A stretch of DNA of 35,142 nucleotides, taken from positions 1 through 35,142 of the forward strand of contig CANRKR010000022.1 in assembly GCA_947631275.1 (NCBI GenBank), read 5' to 3'. Under the pieces are notes generated by a model. That model made no database searches, was not told the origin of the DNA, and worked only from the letters and a program-made list of their open reading frames with translations. Positions 1 through 8,447 of this stretch are shown here, piece after piece. The DNA is from an uncultured Akkermansia sp. (lineage in GTDB: Bacteria; Verrucomicrobiota; Verrucomicrobiia; Verrucomicrobiales; Akkermansiaceae). The position numbers and the translations under genes are program-made. Every line of letters starts with the position of its first letter. Position 1 is the stretch's first letter.

Positions 1-323
1 TCGTAGGGCGTCAGCATATCCCCGCCGGACTGCATTTGCGGCGCGTCCATATCAACGCTGCTGCTCTTCTGCTCAATGAGCACCCGGGTATCCGGCAGGT
101 AAGCATCAATGAAGCGGGTAGAATTGCCTACCTTCACGCGCATTTCAAAGCTGATAGTCCGGCTGTCACTGCGCACGCCAAGAACCTCTTGCAAGAGTTC
201 AATCCAGAAGCTTTGCGTCTCCTGCTTCTCATCGCCCGGTGCCGCCGTCCATTTGTCTGCAAACGCCTTGGCGGCGGCTTTTCTTTTAGCCGCTTCTGCT
301 GACGGACTGGCGGTCGTCTCCAT
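1..323 (-). CDS. MmeI-like restriction-modification/DNA methyltransferase protein, N-terminal fragment (cut by window edge)
   Basis: This gene is not in the ORF track because it runs off the left edge; I read it directly from the minus strand. It starts at ATG 323-321 and gives 107 codons without a stop. The pattern SFWIELLQEVLGV, then FIDAYLPDTRVLIEQKS, then a QSGGDMLTPYE stretch matches the N-terminal domain of MmeI-type (type IIL/IIG) enzymes, which join a nuclease, an N6-adenine methyltransferase and a target-recognition domain in one chain. Asp73 with Glu84-x-Lys86 fits the D...EXK nuclease motif of that family. The methyltransferase part would lie to the left of the window, so I cannot tell whether the gene is intact. 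It could also be a methyltransferase-only relative. It lies 150 nt downstream of the efflux operon on the same strand and seems to have its own promoter. Confidence 0.75.
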   Translation of the reverse strand, partial: METTASPSAEAAKRKAAAKAFADKWTAAPGDEKQETQSFWIELLQEVLGVRSDSRTISFEMRVKVGNSTRFIDAYLPDTRVLIEQKSSSVDMDAPQMQSGGDMLTPY

Positions 324-332
324 ACGCACGCG

Positions 333-361
333 AGTGTAGCACACCCGCCCGCAAATGGAAA
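333..361 (-). promoter_or_regulatory. Candidate promoter of the MmeI-like gene
   Basis: On the minus strand TTTCCA (361-356) and TACACT (338-333) are 17 bp apart, and TGC just before the -10 makes an extended -10. Transcription would start about 3 nt before the ATG at 323. Both hexamers match consensus at 4 of 6 positions, so this is only moderately supported. Confidence 0.4.
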
Positions 362-368
362 GCCTAAA

Positions 369-399
369 CCGCCCGCAGGATTTGTCTCCTTGCAGGCGG
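369..399 (-). terminator. Candidate hairpin terminator of the efflux operon
   Basis: An imperfect inverted repeat pairs CCGCC(C)GCAGGA (369-380) with TCCTTGCAGGCGG (387-399), with one mismatch, one bulge and a 6-nt loop. It lies downstream of the last efflux gene (ends 474) and just before the MmeI-like gene promoter. The following T-tract on the minus strand is weak (GGTTTAGGC), so it is not a textbook intrinsic terminator. Confidence 0.35.
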
Positions 400-473
400 A
401 TCGAAACAGGGCGCCTCCGTCATTCAGACTCCTGAACCCATTCACCCCGGCGGGGGAGCCTCTTCTTGCGTGC

Positions 474-1877
474 TCAACGCTGCTGACGCCAGCCGCCGCC
501 CAGCTGGGTGTAGAGCGTGGGAATGCACGCGGCGTACTGGTAGCGATAGGAGGCGAGTTGCTGCTGCGCCGGGAAGAGAAGCAGCTGAGCCTGCAATACT
601 TCGTAGTACGCGGCGATACCTGTCTTGTAACGGTCGATGGACAGCTTCACGCTCTCCTGGTAGGCCTCCACGGCGGCCTCCTGCTTCGCAATGACTTCAG
701 CGAGTTTCTGGCGATTCGTGAGAGTCGTGGAAATCTCCGCCATGGCGTTCAGCACCGTCTGCTCGTAATTCGCCTTCGCCGCGAGGAACAGAGCCTTCTT
801 GGCGCGCGTGTTGGCGCGAAGTTGACCGGCCTGAAAGATGGGCCCCGTGAGCGAAGCGCCGATGCCCCAGCCGGTGCGGTGCGGAATAATGGCGTGCCGC
901 AGGTCAGCAGACGCATAGCCGGCAGCAGAAGTGAGACTGATGCTCGGGAAGTAGGAGGATATGGCCACGCCTATATCGGCATTGGCTGCCCGCAGATCCT
1001 GCTCCGCAGCGCGAATATCCGGGCGCCGCGCCAGCACATCGGCGGGAATGCCCGCCGCCACACGGCTGGCTTCAGCAAAATCCTGCAGGCTGCCGCCGCG
1101 GGAAATGTGCCCCGGCGTGCGACCGGCCAGCACACTGAGAGTGTTCTCCAGCTCAGCTATCTGCATTTGCAGCACCGGCACGGCGGCCTCGGCGGCAGCC
1201 AGAGCTGCCTCGGCGGAAGCCGTCTGAAGTTTATCGCCGACACCGCCCTCCAGCTGATTGCGGAAGAGGTTGAGGGATTCCTGATAGCTCGCCACGGAAG
1301 CGTGGGCAATGCGCAGTTGCTCATCGAGCATCAACAGCTGCAGATAACCGCAAGCCACCTGACGCAACAAAGAAACACGCAGGTTCGCCAGCTGTTCCTG
1401 AGCAGAGAGTGCGCTCGCCGAGGCGCTCTCCACTCCCTTGCGTGTCTTGCCCCACAGGTCGAGCTCCCACGAAGCGGAGAGCGAAGCCGATCCCGGGTTG
1501 GTGGTGATACCGCCCGTCTGAGCGATTCCTGCGCCGCCCTGCTGGTTCATACCCTTGCTGGTGGAAGCGCTGTAACCTGCCCACGGAAAAAGCGGGGCGC
1601 GGGCGATGGTGACGTACTGTCTGGCCGCTTCGACATTGTGTTGCAGGGCAGCAAGGCTGCGGTTGGCATTAAACACATCGTAGAGGAGAGCGGCGAGGCG
1701 GGAGTCCTTGAGCACTTGCTGCCAGGGCAGATCTGCCATATTTCCCCGACCGAAGGAAGCGCCGCGGAACTGCGCCGGCACGGGCATCTTCGGCTTTCTC
1801 CATCGCGGACCCAGGGAGCAGGAAGTCGCCCCAAGAGCGGCGATGCTCAACAGGGCCAGGACAGTGTACCGTTTCAT
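474..1877 (-). CDS. RND efflux outer-membrane lipoprotein (OprM/NodT-type, TolC superfamily)
   Basis: Outer-membrane channel of a tripartite RND drug exporter, 467 aa. The start at 1877 gives a classic lipoprotein signal peptide, MKRYTVLALLSIAALGATSC, with the lipid-attachment Cys at residue 20. The ORF track start at 1916 would add 13 residues before it and is less likely. The mature chain shows the two-repeat outer-membrane efflux layout: SWELDLWGKTRKGVESA in the first half, and RPDIRAAEQDLRAANADIGVA followed by FPSISLTSAAGYAS in the second. It is the last gene of the marR-adaptor-permease-channel operon, 46 nt after the permease stop. No strong Shine-Dalgarno sequence precedes the chosen ATG. 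The family is clear; the substrate range cannot be read from sequence. Confidence 0.93.
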   Translation of the reverse strand: MKRYTVLALLSIAALGATSCSLGPRWRKPKMPVPAQFRGASFGRGNMADLPWQQVLKDSRLAALLYDVFNANRSLAALQHNVEAARQYVTIARAPLFPWAGYSASTSKGMNQQGGAGIAQTGGITTNPGSASLSASWELDLWGKTRKGVESASASALSAQEQLANLRVSLLRQVACGYLQLLMLDEQLRIAHASVASYQESLNLFRNQLEGGVGDKLQTASAEAALAAAEAAVPVLQMQIAELENTLSVLAGRTPGHISRGGSLQDFAEASRVAAGIPADVLARRPDIRAAEQDLRAANADIGVAISSYFPSISLTSAAGYASADLRHAIIPHRTGWGIGASLTGPIFQAGQLRANTRAKKALFLAAKANYEQTVLNAMAEISTTLTNRQKLAEVIAKQEAAVEAYQESVKLSIDRYKTGIAAYYEVLQAQLLLFPAQQQLASYRYQYAACIPTLYTQLGGGWRQQR

Positions 1878-1923
1878 AGCTGGTTTTATCATACCTTTTC
1901 GTGCAAGCTGTTGCAAGTTGATT

Positions 1924-4900
1924 TTAGTTTTGATCCTGAGAATGAGCGGCGAGATACTCGCGAGCCTCCCGTTCGTCCGGGTCTTCCCCGAGTTCGCTGA
2001 GTTTGAATTTAATGCGGAAGAGGCGCATCACAAAGACGTACGAGCACGGGATGAGGAAAACGCCCACCAACGTCGCGACTGTCATGCCTATCACCACAAC
2101 CACACCGATGGAATTGCGCGCCAGAGCTCCCGATCCGCTGGAAAGAATCAGCGGAATACAGCCCAGAATGAATGCAAGCGAGGTCATGAGGATGGGGCGC
2201 AGACGCAGGCGCGCCGCAGCCAGAGTGGCCTCCATCAGACTCTTGCCGCGCTCCATCTCAAGATTGGCGAACTCCACGATCAGGATGGCATTCTTGGCTG
2301 CGAGTCCCACGAGCATCACGAGCCCCACTTGCGCGTACAGATTCAGCTCCAGATGCCACAGGGCCAGCCCGGCATACGCTCCCAGCACCGCAACGGGCAC
2401 CGTCATGAACACCGAAATGGGCAGTGGCCATTTCTCGTACAACGCCACCAGAATGAGGAAAGCGAAGAGACCGGACATGATAAAGATCGTACCGAGACCG
2501 GTGCTGTTGCGCACTTTATTTTCCTGGAAGCTCATATCCTGGTAGTCGAAACCGACTTTGGAGGGATCCATTGTCTGGGCATAGACCTCCTCCATGGCAT
2601 CCATGAGCTGCTGGGTGGAGTACCCCGGCTTAGGCATCACATTGATCTTGGCAGCGTTGTACCCCTGGTGATGCATCACGAATTCCGTTTCGGCGATATC
2701 CTTCACATTCACGAGCACCGAGAGAGGCACGCGCTGACCATCGGCGTTCGTGACGAAAAAGCCGTCCATCTGCTGCAGGTCGGTACGATCCGCGCCCTGG
2801 GCCTGGATGTAAACCTGCCACTGCTGCCCGAAGGCATTGAAGAAATTGACGAAAGAAGAACCGTAGTAGGCGGCGAGGATGCCGTTGGCCGCGCTGATGT
2901 CCACTTTGTAGTACTGGCATTTTTCGCGGTCCAGCTCGAGGTACTTCTGCGGCGTGTCAGCCATCATCATGTCCATGCACATGGCGACTTCCGGCCGCTG
3001 GCGGGCGGCGGCTTCAAAGGTCTTCACCCGCTCGTAAAGGAACGGCACTCCCTGACCTTCCAGATCCGTCAGCACCATGGCCACGCCGTTTGCCGTGCCC
3101 ACGCCGGGGATAGCGGGGGGCACCAGCACCATGGCGGTGCCGTCCAGTCCGGCCTTCTGCACGCGGGCGGAGAGCCTCTTCTGAATTTCCTGCGCTGTTT
3201 CCGGGCGCTCGCTCCAATCCTTGAGTTCGACGAAGGCGATGCACGCGCCGGGAGTCTGCACCATGTTGAGGATATTGATTCCCACGACGGAGGTGAGATT
3301 TTTTACAACGGTGGGGTCGTAGAGAGCCTCCTCGAGCTTTTTATCCTGCTCCATAGCCACCTGCAGGGAGGTTTCGGGTTTCATGACGAGCGCGGCCATG
3401 AGGAATCCCTGATCCTCATCCGGCAGGAACGCGCCCGGCACCCGGCCCGACACAGGCTTGATCGCCGCCCACAGGAGAAGCAGCAGAGGCATGGAAATAA
3501 TGAGCTTGCGGGCAAGTCCGCCGCAGATGCGCGTGTAGATGTTCGCCGTGGCGTTGTAACACTTGTTGAACAGCCAGTGGAAGGGGCGGAAGATGCTTCT
3601 GTTCTGCGAGCTCGGTTTGAGCAGGAGCGCGCAGAGAGCCGGAGAAAGCGTCAACGCGTTGAACGCCGAGATCAACATGGAAATGGCGATCGTAATGGCG
3701 AACTGCTTGAACAGGGTGCCGGTGATACCCTCAAGCATGAGCGCCGGCAGGAATACCGCCGCCAATACGAGAGCAATGGCCACGACCGGACCGCTCACTT
3801 CCTGCATGGCAGCGAAAGCCGCCACGCGCGGCTTGAGGCCCTCGTCGATGTGGTGCTGCACCGCTTCCACCACCACGATGGCGTCATCCACCACCAACCC
3901 GATGGCGAGCACCATCCCGAGCAGGGAAATCGTGTTGAGTGTGAACCCCAGCAGGGGGAAGACGCAGAAGGTTGAGACCAATGACACCGGGACGGCGATG
4001 AGCGGAATGAGCGTGGCGCGCCAGTTTTGCAGGAACATGTACACCACCAGAGCCACCAGAATGATAGCCTCGATGAACGTGTGTTTAATCTCCTCGATGG
4101 AGTAGCGCACCGACGTCGTTGTATCCAGCGCCACGGATCCCTGGATGCCCTGAGGCATGGTCGCCGTTTTCTTCTCCAGAAGTTTTGTCACGCGATCCAC
4201 CGTCTCGATGGCGTTCGACCCCGGGGACTGGAAAATCACGACGGAGGCGGCCACCTGACCGTTTCGACGGCCGGTTGCGGAGTAATTTTCCGAACCCAGC
4301 TCGATGGTGGAAATGTCCTTCAGATAGACGATTTGATCCGCCTCCTGCCGTACGATGATATTTTCGAATTCCTCAGGATTGGTGAGGCGTCCCTGCGTGC
4401 GCACGGTGATGGTCTTCTCCTGGCCGTTGGGCACGGGATCAGCGCCGATCTTGCCGCCGGGGTTGGTCATGTTCTGCTTGGAGATAGCCGCGCGCACCTC
4501 TGCCAGAGAGATATTGAAGTGACTCATCTTGACCGTATCCAGCCAGATGCGGATAGCATAGCGTCCGGCGCCGTAAACTGCCACCTCGCCGACGCCTTCC
4601 ACGCGCTTGATTTCATCCACAAGCTTCACCTGCGCATAGTTTGCGAGATCCACGGAGTTGTAGCTTCCATCCGGGGAGGTGAGGCCGTAGAGCATGAGCG
4701 GCAGACCCGGCTGCTGACGGATCGTGATACCGGAGTTCATCACCTCGCTCGGCATCTGCGATTGCGCCTGCCCGTAGCGCATGTTCACGAGCATCTGGTC
4801 CATATCCGTGTCGGACGAGGGCTCGAAGACCACCATGAGGTTATACACGCCGTTGTTGGAAGATACGGACGTCATGTAATCCATGTGCTGCACGCCGTTG

Positions 4901-5106
4901 ACCTGGCGTTCCAGCGGGGTGCCCACGGAATCCGCCACACTCTGCGCATCCGCTCCCGGGAACATTGTTTGCAACTGGATGATGCGCGGGGTGATTTCCG
5001 GGTACTGCGAGATCGGCAGGTTGAGCAGGCACACGATGCCCAGCAGCGTCGTCACCACCGCAATCACGGTGGCAATCACCGGGTGTTTGATGAAATAGGC
5101 GCTCAT
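1924..5106 (-). CDS. RND multidrug efflux permease, HAE1 (AcrB/MexB) family
   Basis: Inner-membrane proton-drug antiporter of 1060 aa, the usual AcrB length. The N-terminus MSAYFIKHPVIATVIAVVTT is the first membrane helix of HAE1 pumps. The proton-relay acids are present in LVVDDAIVVVEAV (equivalent to the AcrB TM4 Asp pair), and the matching TM10 lysine is in GLAAKNAILIVEFA. Large periplasmic porter loops follow TM1 and TM7. A good Shine-Dalgarno (AAAGGAG) lies 7 nt before the ATG and overlaps the stop codon of the upstream adaptor gene, so the two are probably translationally coupled. With the adaptor and the channel it forms a complete pump. Export of lipophilic compounds is expected from the family; the actual substrates are unknown. 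Confidence 0.96.
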   Translation of the reverse strand: MSAYFIKHPVIATVIAVVTTLLGIVCLLNLPISQYPEITPRIIQLQTMFPGADAQSVADSVGTPLERQVNGVQHMDYMTSVSSNNGVYNLMVVFEPSSDTDMDQMLVNMRYGQAQSQMPSEVMNSGITIRQQPGLPLMLYGLTSPDGSYNSVDLANYAQVKLVDEIKRVEGVGEVAVYGAGRYAIRIWLDTVKMSHFNISLAEVRAAISKQNMTNPGGKIGADPVPNGQEKTITVRTQGRLTNPEEFENIIVRQEADQIVYLKDISTIELGSENYSATGRRNGQVAASVVIFQSPGSNAIETVDRVTKLLEKKTATMPQGIQGSVALDTTTSVRYSIEEIKHTFIEAIILVALVVYMFLQNWRATLIPLIAVPVSLVSTFCVFPLLGFTLNTISLLGMVLAIGLVVDDAIVVVEAVQHHIDEGLKPRVAAFAAMQEVSGPVVAIALVLAAVFLPALMLEGITGTLFKQFAITIAISMLISAFNALTLSPALCALLLKPSSQNRSIFRPFHWLFNKCYNATANIYTRICGGLARKLIISMPLLLLLWAAIKPVSGRVPGAFLPDEDQGFLMAALVMKPETSLQVAMEQDKKLEEALYDPTVVKNLTSVVGINILNMVQTPGACIAFVELKDWSERPETAQEIQKRLSARVQKAGLDGTAMVLVPPAIPGVGTANGVAMVLTDLEGQGVPFLYERVKTFEAAARQRPEVAMCMDMMMADTPQKYLELDREKCQYYKVDISAANGILAAYYGSSFVNFFNAFGQQWQVYIQAQGADRTDLQQMDGFFVTNADGQRVPLSVLVNVKDIAETEFVMHHQGYNAAKINVMPKPGYSTQQLMDAMEEVYAQTMDPSKVGFDYQDMSFQENKVRNSTGLGTIFIMSGLFAFLILVALYEKWPLPISVFMTVPVAVLGAYAGLALWHLELNLYAQVGLVMLVGLAAKNAILIVEFANLEMERGKSLMEATLAAARLRLRPILMTSLAFILGCIPLILSSGSGALARNSIGVVVVIGMTVATLVGVFLIPCSYVFVMRLFRIKFKLSELGEDPDEREAREYLAAHSQDQN

Positions 5107-5113
5107 GATTCTG

Positions 5114-5120
5114 CTCCTTT
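5114..5120 (-). promoter_or_regulatory. Strong Shine-Dalgarno of the RND permease
   Basis: The minus strand reads AAAGGAG, 7 nt before the permease ATG, and overlaps the TAA of the adaptor gene. It stands out because most other starts in this window lack a clear Shine-Dalgarno. Confidence 0.8.
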
Positions 5121-6492
5121 ACTGCTTCTTCGCCGTGACAGACGGCGTTGTTGTGACCGGAAGAGCGTACACAAACGGAGAGGGATTCACCGTGCCGAAG
5201 CCGCCGGAGGCCCCTGCAGCGCGCATAGCTGTGTTTGCCTGGGCATAGATGGCTGCCATCTGCCCTCCCTCCACGATCACCTGCACCTGAGTGGGGTCAT
5301 CGAAACCGAGCTCTTTGAGCGTATCTTCCAGAGGCTTCACGCGTCCCCGGATGATCTGCATCGGCATCACCGCCTTCCTGCCGTCGCCATTCGGCATTTC
5401 CAAATTCACCTCCTGCGCCGGAATCACGTCGATGCCGTACGGTGTGCCATCCTTACCCACAACGTAGATGAAGCGGTGGTTCATGGCTGACACGAGAGCA
5501 CGACTCGGCACCAGCAGGGCGCCCTTCACCGTGCCGGTGTTTGCCACCACGCGCACCGCCGCGCCGGAGCGCAACTTGAGGTTCGGGTTCGGCAGGTGTC
5601 CGATGAAATTCACGGTGCCCGTCGAGCTGTTCACAAAACTGTCCACGGCCACGACTCGACCCTCGTGCTCATAGATGCTTCCGTCTTCCAGCACCACCCG
5701 GAAGTGCGTTACCGGTGTCACCATACCCTTTCCCGGGTCGTAAGAGGGAGCCAGCACTTCGCTGAGCACCTGTTTGCCCGGCACCACGAAATCCACGCGA
5801 ATGGGGTCGATGGATGACATCGTGGTAAGCGTCGGACCTCCGGCGGTGATGAGGTCGCCGGTGGAGACGTTGGATTTGGAAGCGACGCCGGTGAAGGGAG
5901 CGCGGATGGTGCAGCGCGCCAGATTGATGCGTGCGTTCTGCAGCTGAGCTTCGGCCTGATTGACAGAAGCCTGCGCCACAGCAAGCGCGGCCTGGGTGCG
6001 GCGGCGCGCATGCAGGGCATCCGTGTAGTTCTTTTCAGAGATGGAACCGGAATCGACCAACTTTTCGTAGCGCTCGACATCTTTGGCGGCCTGGTCATCC
6101 GCTGCCTGAGCCTGCTGCACCGTAGCGCGCGCCACACTCACCGCGGCTTCCGCCTGACCCAGGGCGGCCTGATAACTTTCCGGGTCAATCTCAAAGAGCA
6201 CCTCGCCTTTCTTGCAGAGAGTGCCGTCCCAGTACTCCTGGCGCAGAAGCTTCCCCGTCACTTCAGGTTTGATGGCGGCCTCTTCCACACCCCGCAGGTG
6301 CCCGAACCACGTGCTCTCCAGCGCAACGTCCTGTTTCTGCAGGTTCATCACGCTCACGGAGAGAGGGGACATTCCGGCTGCGGCCCGGGTCTGGGCAGCA
6401 GCCTGCTGTTCATTCTTCTGATCGCATCCTGCAAGTCCGATTATCACGAGTCCTGCCACGAGGACTCCGGTTGTTCTTCTATGGGTGTTCAT
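5119..6492 (-). CDS. RND efflux periplasmic adaptor (AcrA/MexA-type membrane fusion protein)
   Basis: Periplasmic adaptor linking permease and outer-membrane channel, 457 aa. The N-terminus MNTHRRTTGVLVAGLVIIGLAGC is a lipoprotein signal with lipobox LAGC (Cys23). The HlyD-family order is visible: a first biotinyl-lipoyl half-motif around TGKLLRQEYWDGTLCKKGEVLFEID, an alpha-helical hairpin rich in Ala and Gln (about residues 105-190), then ARCTIRAPFTGVASKSNVSTGDLI, which closes the lipoyl domain before the beta-barrel. The C-terminal tail is longer than usual and Ala/Gly/Pro-rich. It begins only 3 nt after the marR stop and ends 12 nt before the permease, so it is clearly in the same operon. 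Confidence 0.95.
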   Translation of the reverse strand: MNTHRRTTGVLVAGLVIIGLAGCDQKNEQQAAAQTRAAAGMSPLSVSVMNLQKQDVALESTWFGHLRGVEEAAIKPEVTGKLLRQEYWDGTLCKKGEVLFEIDPESYQAALGQAEAAVSVARATVQQAQAADDQAAKDVERYEKLVDSGSISEKNYTDALHARRRTQAALAVAQASVNQAEAQLQNARINLARCTIRAPFTGVASKSNVSTGDLITAGGPTLTTMSSIDPIRVDFVVPGKQVLSEVLAPSYDPGKGMVTPVTHFRVVLEDGSIYEHEGRVVAVDSFVNSSTGTVNFIGHLPNPNLKLRSGAAVRVVANTGTVKGALLVPSRALVSAMNHRFIYVVGKDGTPYGIDVIPAQEVNLEMPNGDGRKAVMPMQIIRGRVKPLEDTLKELGFDDPTQVQVIVEGGQMAAIYAQANTAMRAAGASGGFGTVNPSPFVYALPVTTTPSVTAKKQ

Positions 6493-6495
6493 ACG

Positions 6496-6918
6496 TTAAG
6501 AAATGTTTTCATACATCCGTTCCAGCATGCTGCGCATGCTTTTCTTTTCTTCTGAGGAAAATCCTTTCATCACCCGCCTCTCGATTCTCTGCAGCAGGGA
6601 GCGCACTTTTTCCTTGTCCCTCTGTACGGCGTCCGTCAGGTACACATTCTTCACCCTGCCGTCTTCTCCGTCGAATGCTGTGCGCACGTACCCCTTCTCC
6701 TCCAGCCGCGCCACCAGCCCCTTGACCGTCGCGTGACTCACCCCCATAAAGTTCTCCAGCTCGTACTGCGGAACACACCGCGGCGCCTGCTTTTCCAGGT
6801 ACATGATGAGTCGTCCCTGCGCCGACGTGACCGGGCAATCCGCCTGTGCCATGTACAGGGTCGCCGCCCTGTCCACGATCAGCTTCATCACAAACAATGA
6901 TGTGAGTCTTCGATCCAT
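6496..6918 (-). CDS. MarR-family transcriptional regulator of the efflux operon
   Basis: DNA-binding regulator of 140 aa from the ATG at 6918 (MDRRLTSLF). The track start at 6945 is a GTG that lies inside the operator palindrome, so the downstream ATG, preceded by GGTGAAGAAG, is preferred. The MarR winged helix is visible: VTSAQGRLIMYLEK, then VPQYELENFMGVSHATVKGLVARLEEKGYVRT as the helix-turn-helix, then the wing FDGEDGRVKNVYLTD with the typical D-x-R. It is the first gene of the pump operon, 3 nt before the adaptor gene, and almost certainly represses itself and the pump until a ligand releases it. The ligand is unknown. Confidence 0.92.
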   Translation of the reverse strand: MDRRLTSLFVMKLIVDRAATLYMAQADCPVTSAQGRLIMYLEKQAPRCVPQYELENFMGVSHATVKGLVARLEEKGYVRTAFDGEDGRVKNVYLTDAVQRDKEKVRSLLQRIERRVMKGFSSEEKKSMRSMLERMYENIS

Positions 6919-6934
6919 GACTTCTTCACCAAAA

Positions 6935-6954
6935 ATATGAAGCACGCTTCATAT
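6935..6954. promoter_or_regulatory. Primary MarR operator: perfect 9-2-9 palindrome
   Basis: The sequence ATATGAAGC-AC-GCTTCATAT is a perfect inverted repeat of 9 bp with a 2-bp spacer. It covers about +6 to +25 relative to the predicted transcription start of the marR operon, a classic position for autorepression. The size and symmetry are typical of MarR dimers. Confidence 0.8.
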
Positions 6955-6966
6955 CATCGCCGCCGT

Positions 6967-6994
6967 ATCATACACGATTGTCGCAAGGTGTCAA
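6967..6994 (-). promoter_or_regulatory. Sigma70-type promoter of the marR-efflux operon
   Basis: The minus strand has a perfect -35 TTGACA (6994-6989), a 16-bp spacer and -10 TATGAT (6972-6967, 5 of 6). The predicted start is near 6960, giving a leader of about 42 nt before the ATG at 6918 that contains the palindromic operator. Confidence 0.75.
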
Positions 6995-7010
6995 GAGGAA
7001 CAAAGAAAAA

Positions 7011-7030
7011 AAATGTAGCGCGCTTCATAT
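7011..7030. promoter_or_regulatory. Secondary, degenerate MarR operator
   Basis: AAATGTAGC-GC-GCTTCATAT keeps one half-site identical to the primary operator (GCTTCATAT) and matches the other half at 7 of 9 positions, with the same 2-bp spacer. Its centre is 76 bp from the primary one, on the far side of the -35 box. It could serve cooperative repression or reach the divergent side. Confidence 0.6.
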
Positions 7031-7137
7031 TTTTTTGCGGGTGCAGAAGGATAGGGGGTTCCCGGCGTACCGGATCGCTGCACGCTCCTCTCTCACGTCT
7101 TTCGCCTTTTTCTTCTGCGATTGTTCCGCGCGAGGTA

Positions 7138-7166
7138 TTGACAAGGACGGACCCGGGGAGTAAATT
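7138..7166 (+). promoter_or_regulatory. Candidate promoter of argD
   Basis: TTGACA (7138-7143), a 17-bp spacer and TAAATT (7161-7166, 4 of 6). The predicted transcript would begin about 3 nt before the ATG at 7176, making a near-leaderless mRNA. Confidence 0.55.
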
Positions 7167-7175
7167 GTTGGGGCT

Positions 7176-8420
7176 ATGCAAAGGGAACCACATGTACTCG
7201 GGACGTACGGGCGCGCACCGATTGATATTGTACGCGGCGAAGGATCTTATCTGTTTGATGCGGACGGACGACGTTACATTGATTTTTGCGCAGGCATAGC
7301 GACCTGTTGCCTGGGGCACGCATACCCCGGACTCGTGGCGACGATCAGCGAACAGGCCGGGCGATTGATGCATTGCTCCAACCTCTACGGCATTCCTCAG
7401 CAGGAGGAGCTCGCCCAACTCATCGTACGCGATGTGGTGGGACTGGATGGACAGGTCTTTTTCTGCAACTCCGGAGCGGAGGCGAATGACGGCATCATCA
7501 AGGTGGCGCGGCGTTTCGGGCATCGCCGCCCGGCGGCGGACGGTTCGCCGCGTTATGAGGTGATCACCTTCCTGAAAGGTTTTCACGGTCGTACGCTCGG
7601 TTCCATGTCCGCCACGGGGCAAACGAAGATTCAGGTGGAATTTGACCCGCTGCTCGTCGGCTTCAAATACGTGGAGTACAACAACACCGGGGCTCTGCGC
7701 GAAGCGGTGAATGAGCGTACCTGCGGCATTCTGCTGGAGGCGGTGCAGGGAGAGGGAGGCGTGAACCCTGCCACGCCGGAGTTTATGCGGGCTGTCGCTG
7801 AAATTTGCCGCGAGAAAGATCTCCTGTTCATGCTGGACGAGGTGCAGTGCGGCTTTGCCCGCTGCGGAAGGATGATGGGCTGGCAGGCGATTTGCCCGGA
7901 GCTCCGGCCTGATCTCATTTCCTGCGCCAAGGGGCTCGGTGGCGGTTTCCCGATGGGCTGTTTCTGGGTGAGCAGGCGCGCGATGGATGAGAAAGGAACG
8001 CCCCTCTGCAGCATCATGGACCCCGGCTCGCACGGCTCCACGTTTGGCGGCACACCGCTCGCCTGCGCAGCATCTCTCACGGTTGTGCATGAACTTGTGG
8101 AACAGAACCTTGCCGAACGTGCGGAGCGACTGGGAAGGGAAATCAAAGAGACTGTGACGAGCTGGAACATCCCCTGCGTGAACACCGTGCGCGGGCTCGG
8201 CCTTTTGCGCGGCGTGGCTCTGAACCCGGACGTCATGAAGACGCCGGAGGGCACTACGCCCGCCGCACACCTCAACAACCTCTGCCGCGAGAACGGTCTG
8301 CTGGCGTGTCCGGCGGGTCCGAACACCCTGCGCCTCATCCCTGCGCTGAATATCCCGGATGATGTGCTGGCTGAGGGATTGACCCGACTTCAGACCGCGC
8401 TGCAGGAAAGCCTGGCATGA
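7176..8420 (+). CDS. argD: Acetylornithine aminotransferase-like class III PLP aminotransferase
   Basis: PLP enzyme of 414 aa, the usual ArgD length (about 400). ArgD converts N-acetylglutamate semialdehyde to N-acetylornithine in arginine synthesis. Visible family features are GTYGRAPIDIVRGEGSYLFDADGRRYIDFCAGIA at the N-terminus, the cofactor-phosphate motif FFCNSGAEAND, FHGRTLGSMSATGQ, LDEVQCGFARCGRM, and the Schiff-base lysine in ISCAKGLGGGFPMG, followed by STFGGTPLACA. No other arginine gene is nearby, so function rests on sequence alone. A related omega-aminotransferase (ornithine or 4-aminobutyrate) is the main alternative. The start is supported by the promoter just upstream; there is no clear Shine-Dalgarno. 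It is divergent from the efflux operon. Confidence 0.85.
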   Translation: MQREPHVLGTYGRAPIDIVRGEGSYLFDADGRRYIDFCAGIATCCLGHAYPGLVATISEQAGRLMHCSNLYGIPQQEELAQLIVRDVVGLDGQVFFCNSGAEANDGIIKVARRFGHRRPAADGSPRYEVITFLKGFHGRTLGSMSATGQTKIQVEFDPLLVGFKYVEYNNTGALREAVNERTCGILLEAVQGEGGVNPATPEFMRAVAEICREKDLLFMLDEVQCGFARCGRMMGWQAICPELRPDLISCAKGLGGGFPMGCFWVSRRAMDEKGTPLCSIMDPGSHGSTFGGTPLACAASLTVVHELVEQNLAERAERLGREIKETVTSWNIPCVNTVRGLGLLRGVALNPDVMKTPEGTTPAAHLNNLCRENGLLACPAGPNTLRLIPALNIPDDVLAEGLTRLQTALQESLA

Positions 8421-8447
8421 CGGGACGTCGCCCGGACGTTCCTCCGC

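Noticed and set aside
390-2000. Plus-strand ORF of 536 aa
   Set aside because: Antisense to the outer-membrane efflux gene. Arg/Gly/His-rich translation without any family motif.
1708-5490. Plus-strand ORFs 1708-3975 and 4027-5490 (755 and 487 aa)
   Set aside because: Shadows of the RND permease and adaptor genes. Composition is His/Arg/Glu-rich and no motifs are seen; long antisense ORFs are expected in high-GC codon usage.
6954-8270. Minus-strand ORF of 438 aa opposite argD
   Set aside because: argD on the other strand has clear catalytic motifs; this translation is low-complexity and lies across the argD promoter.
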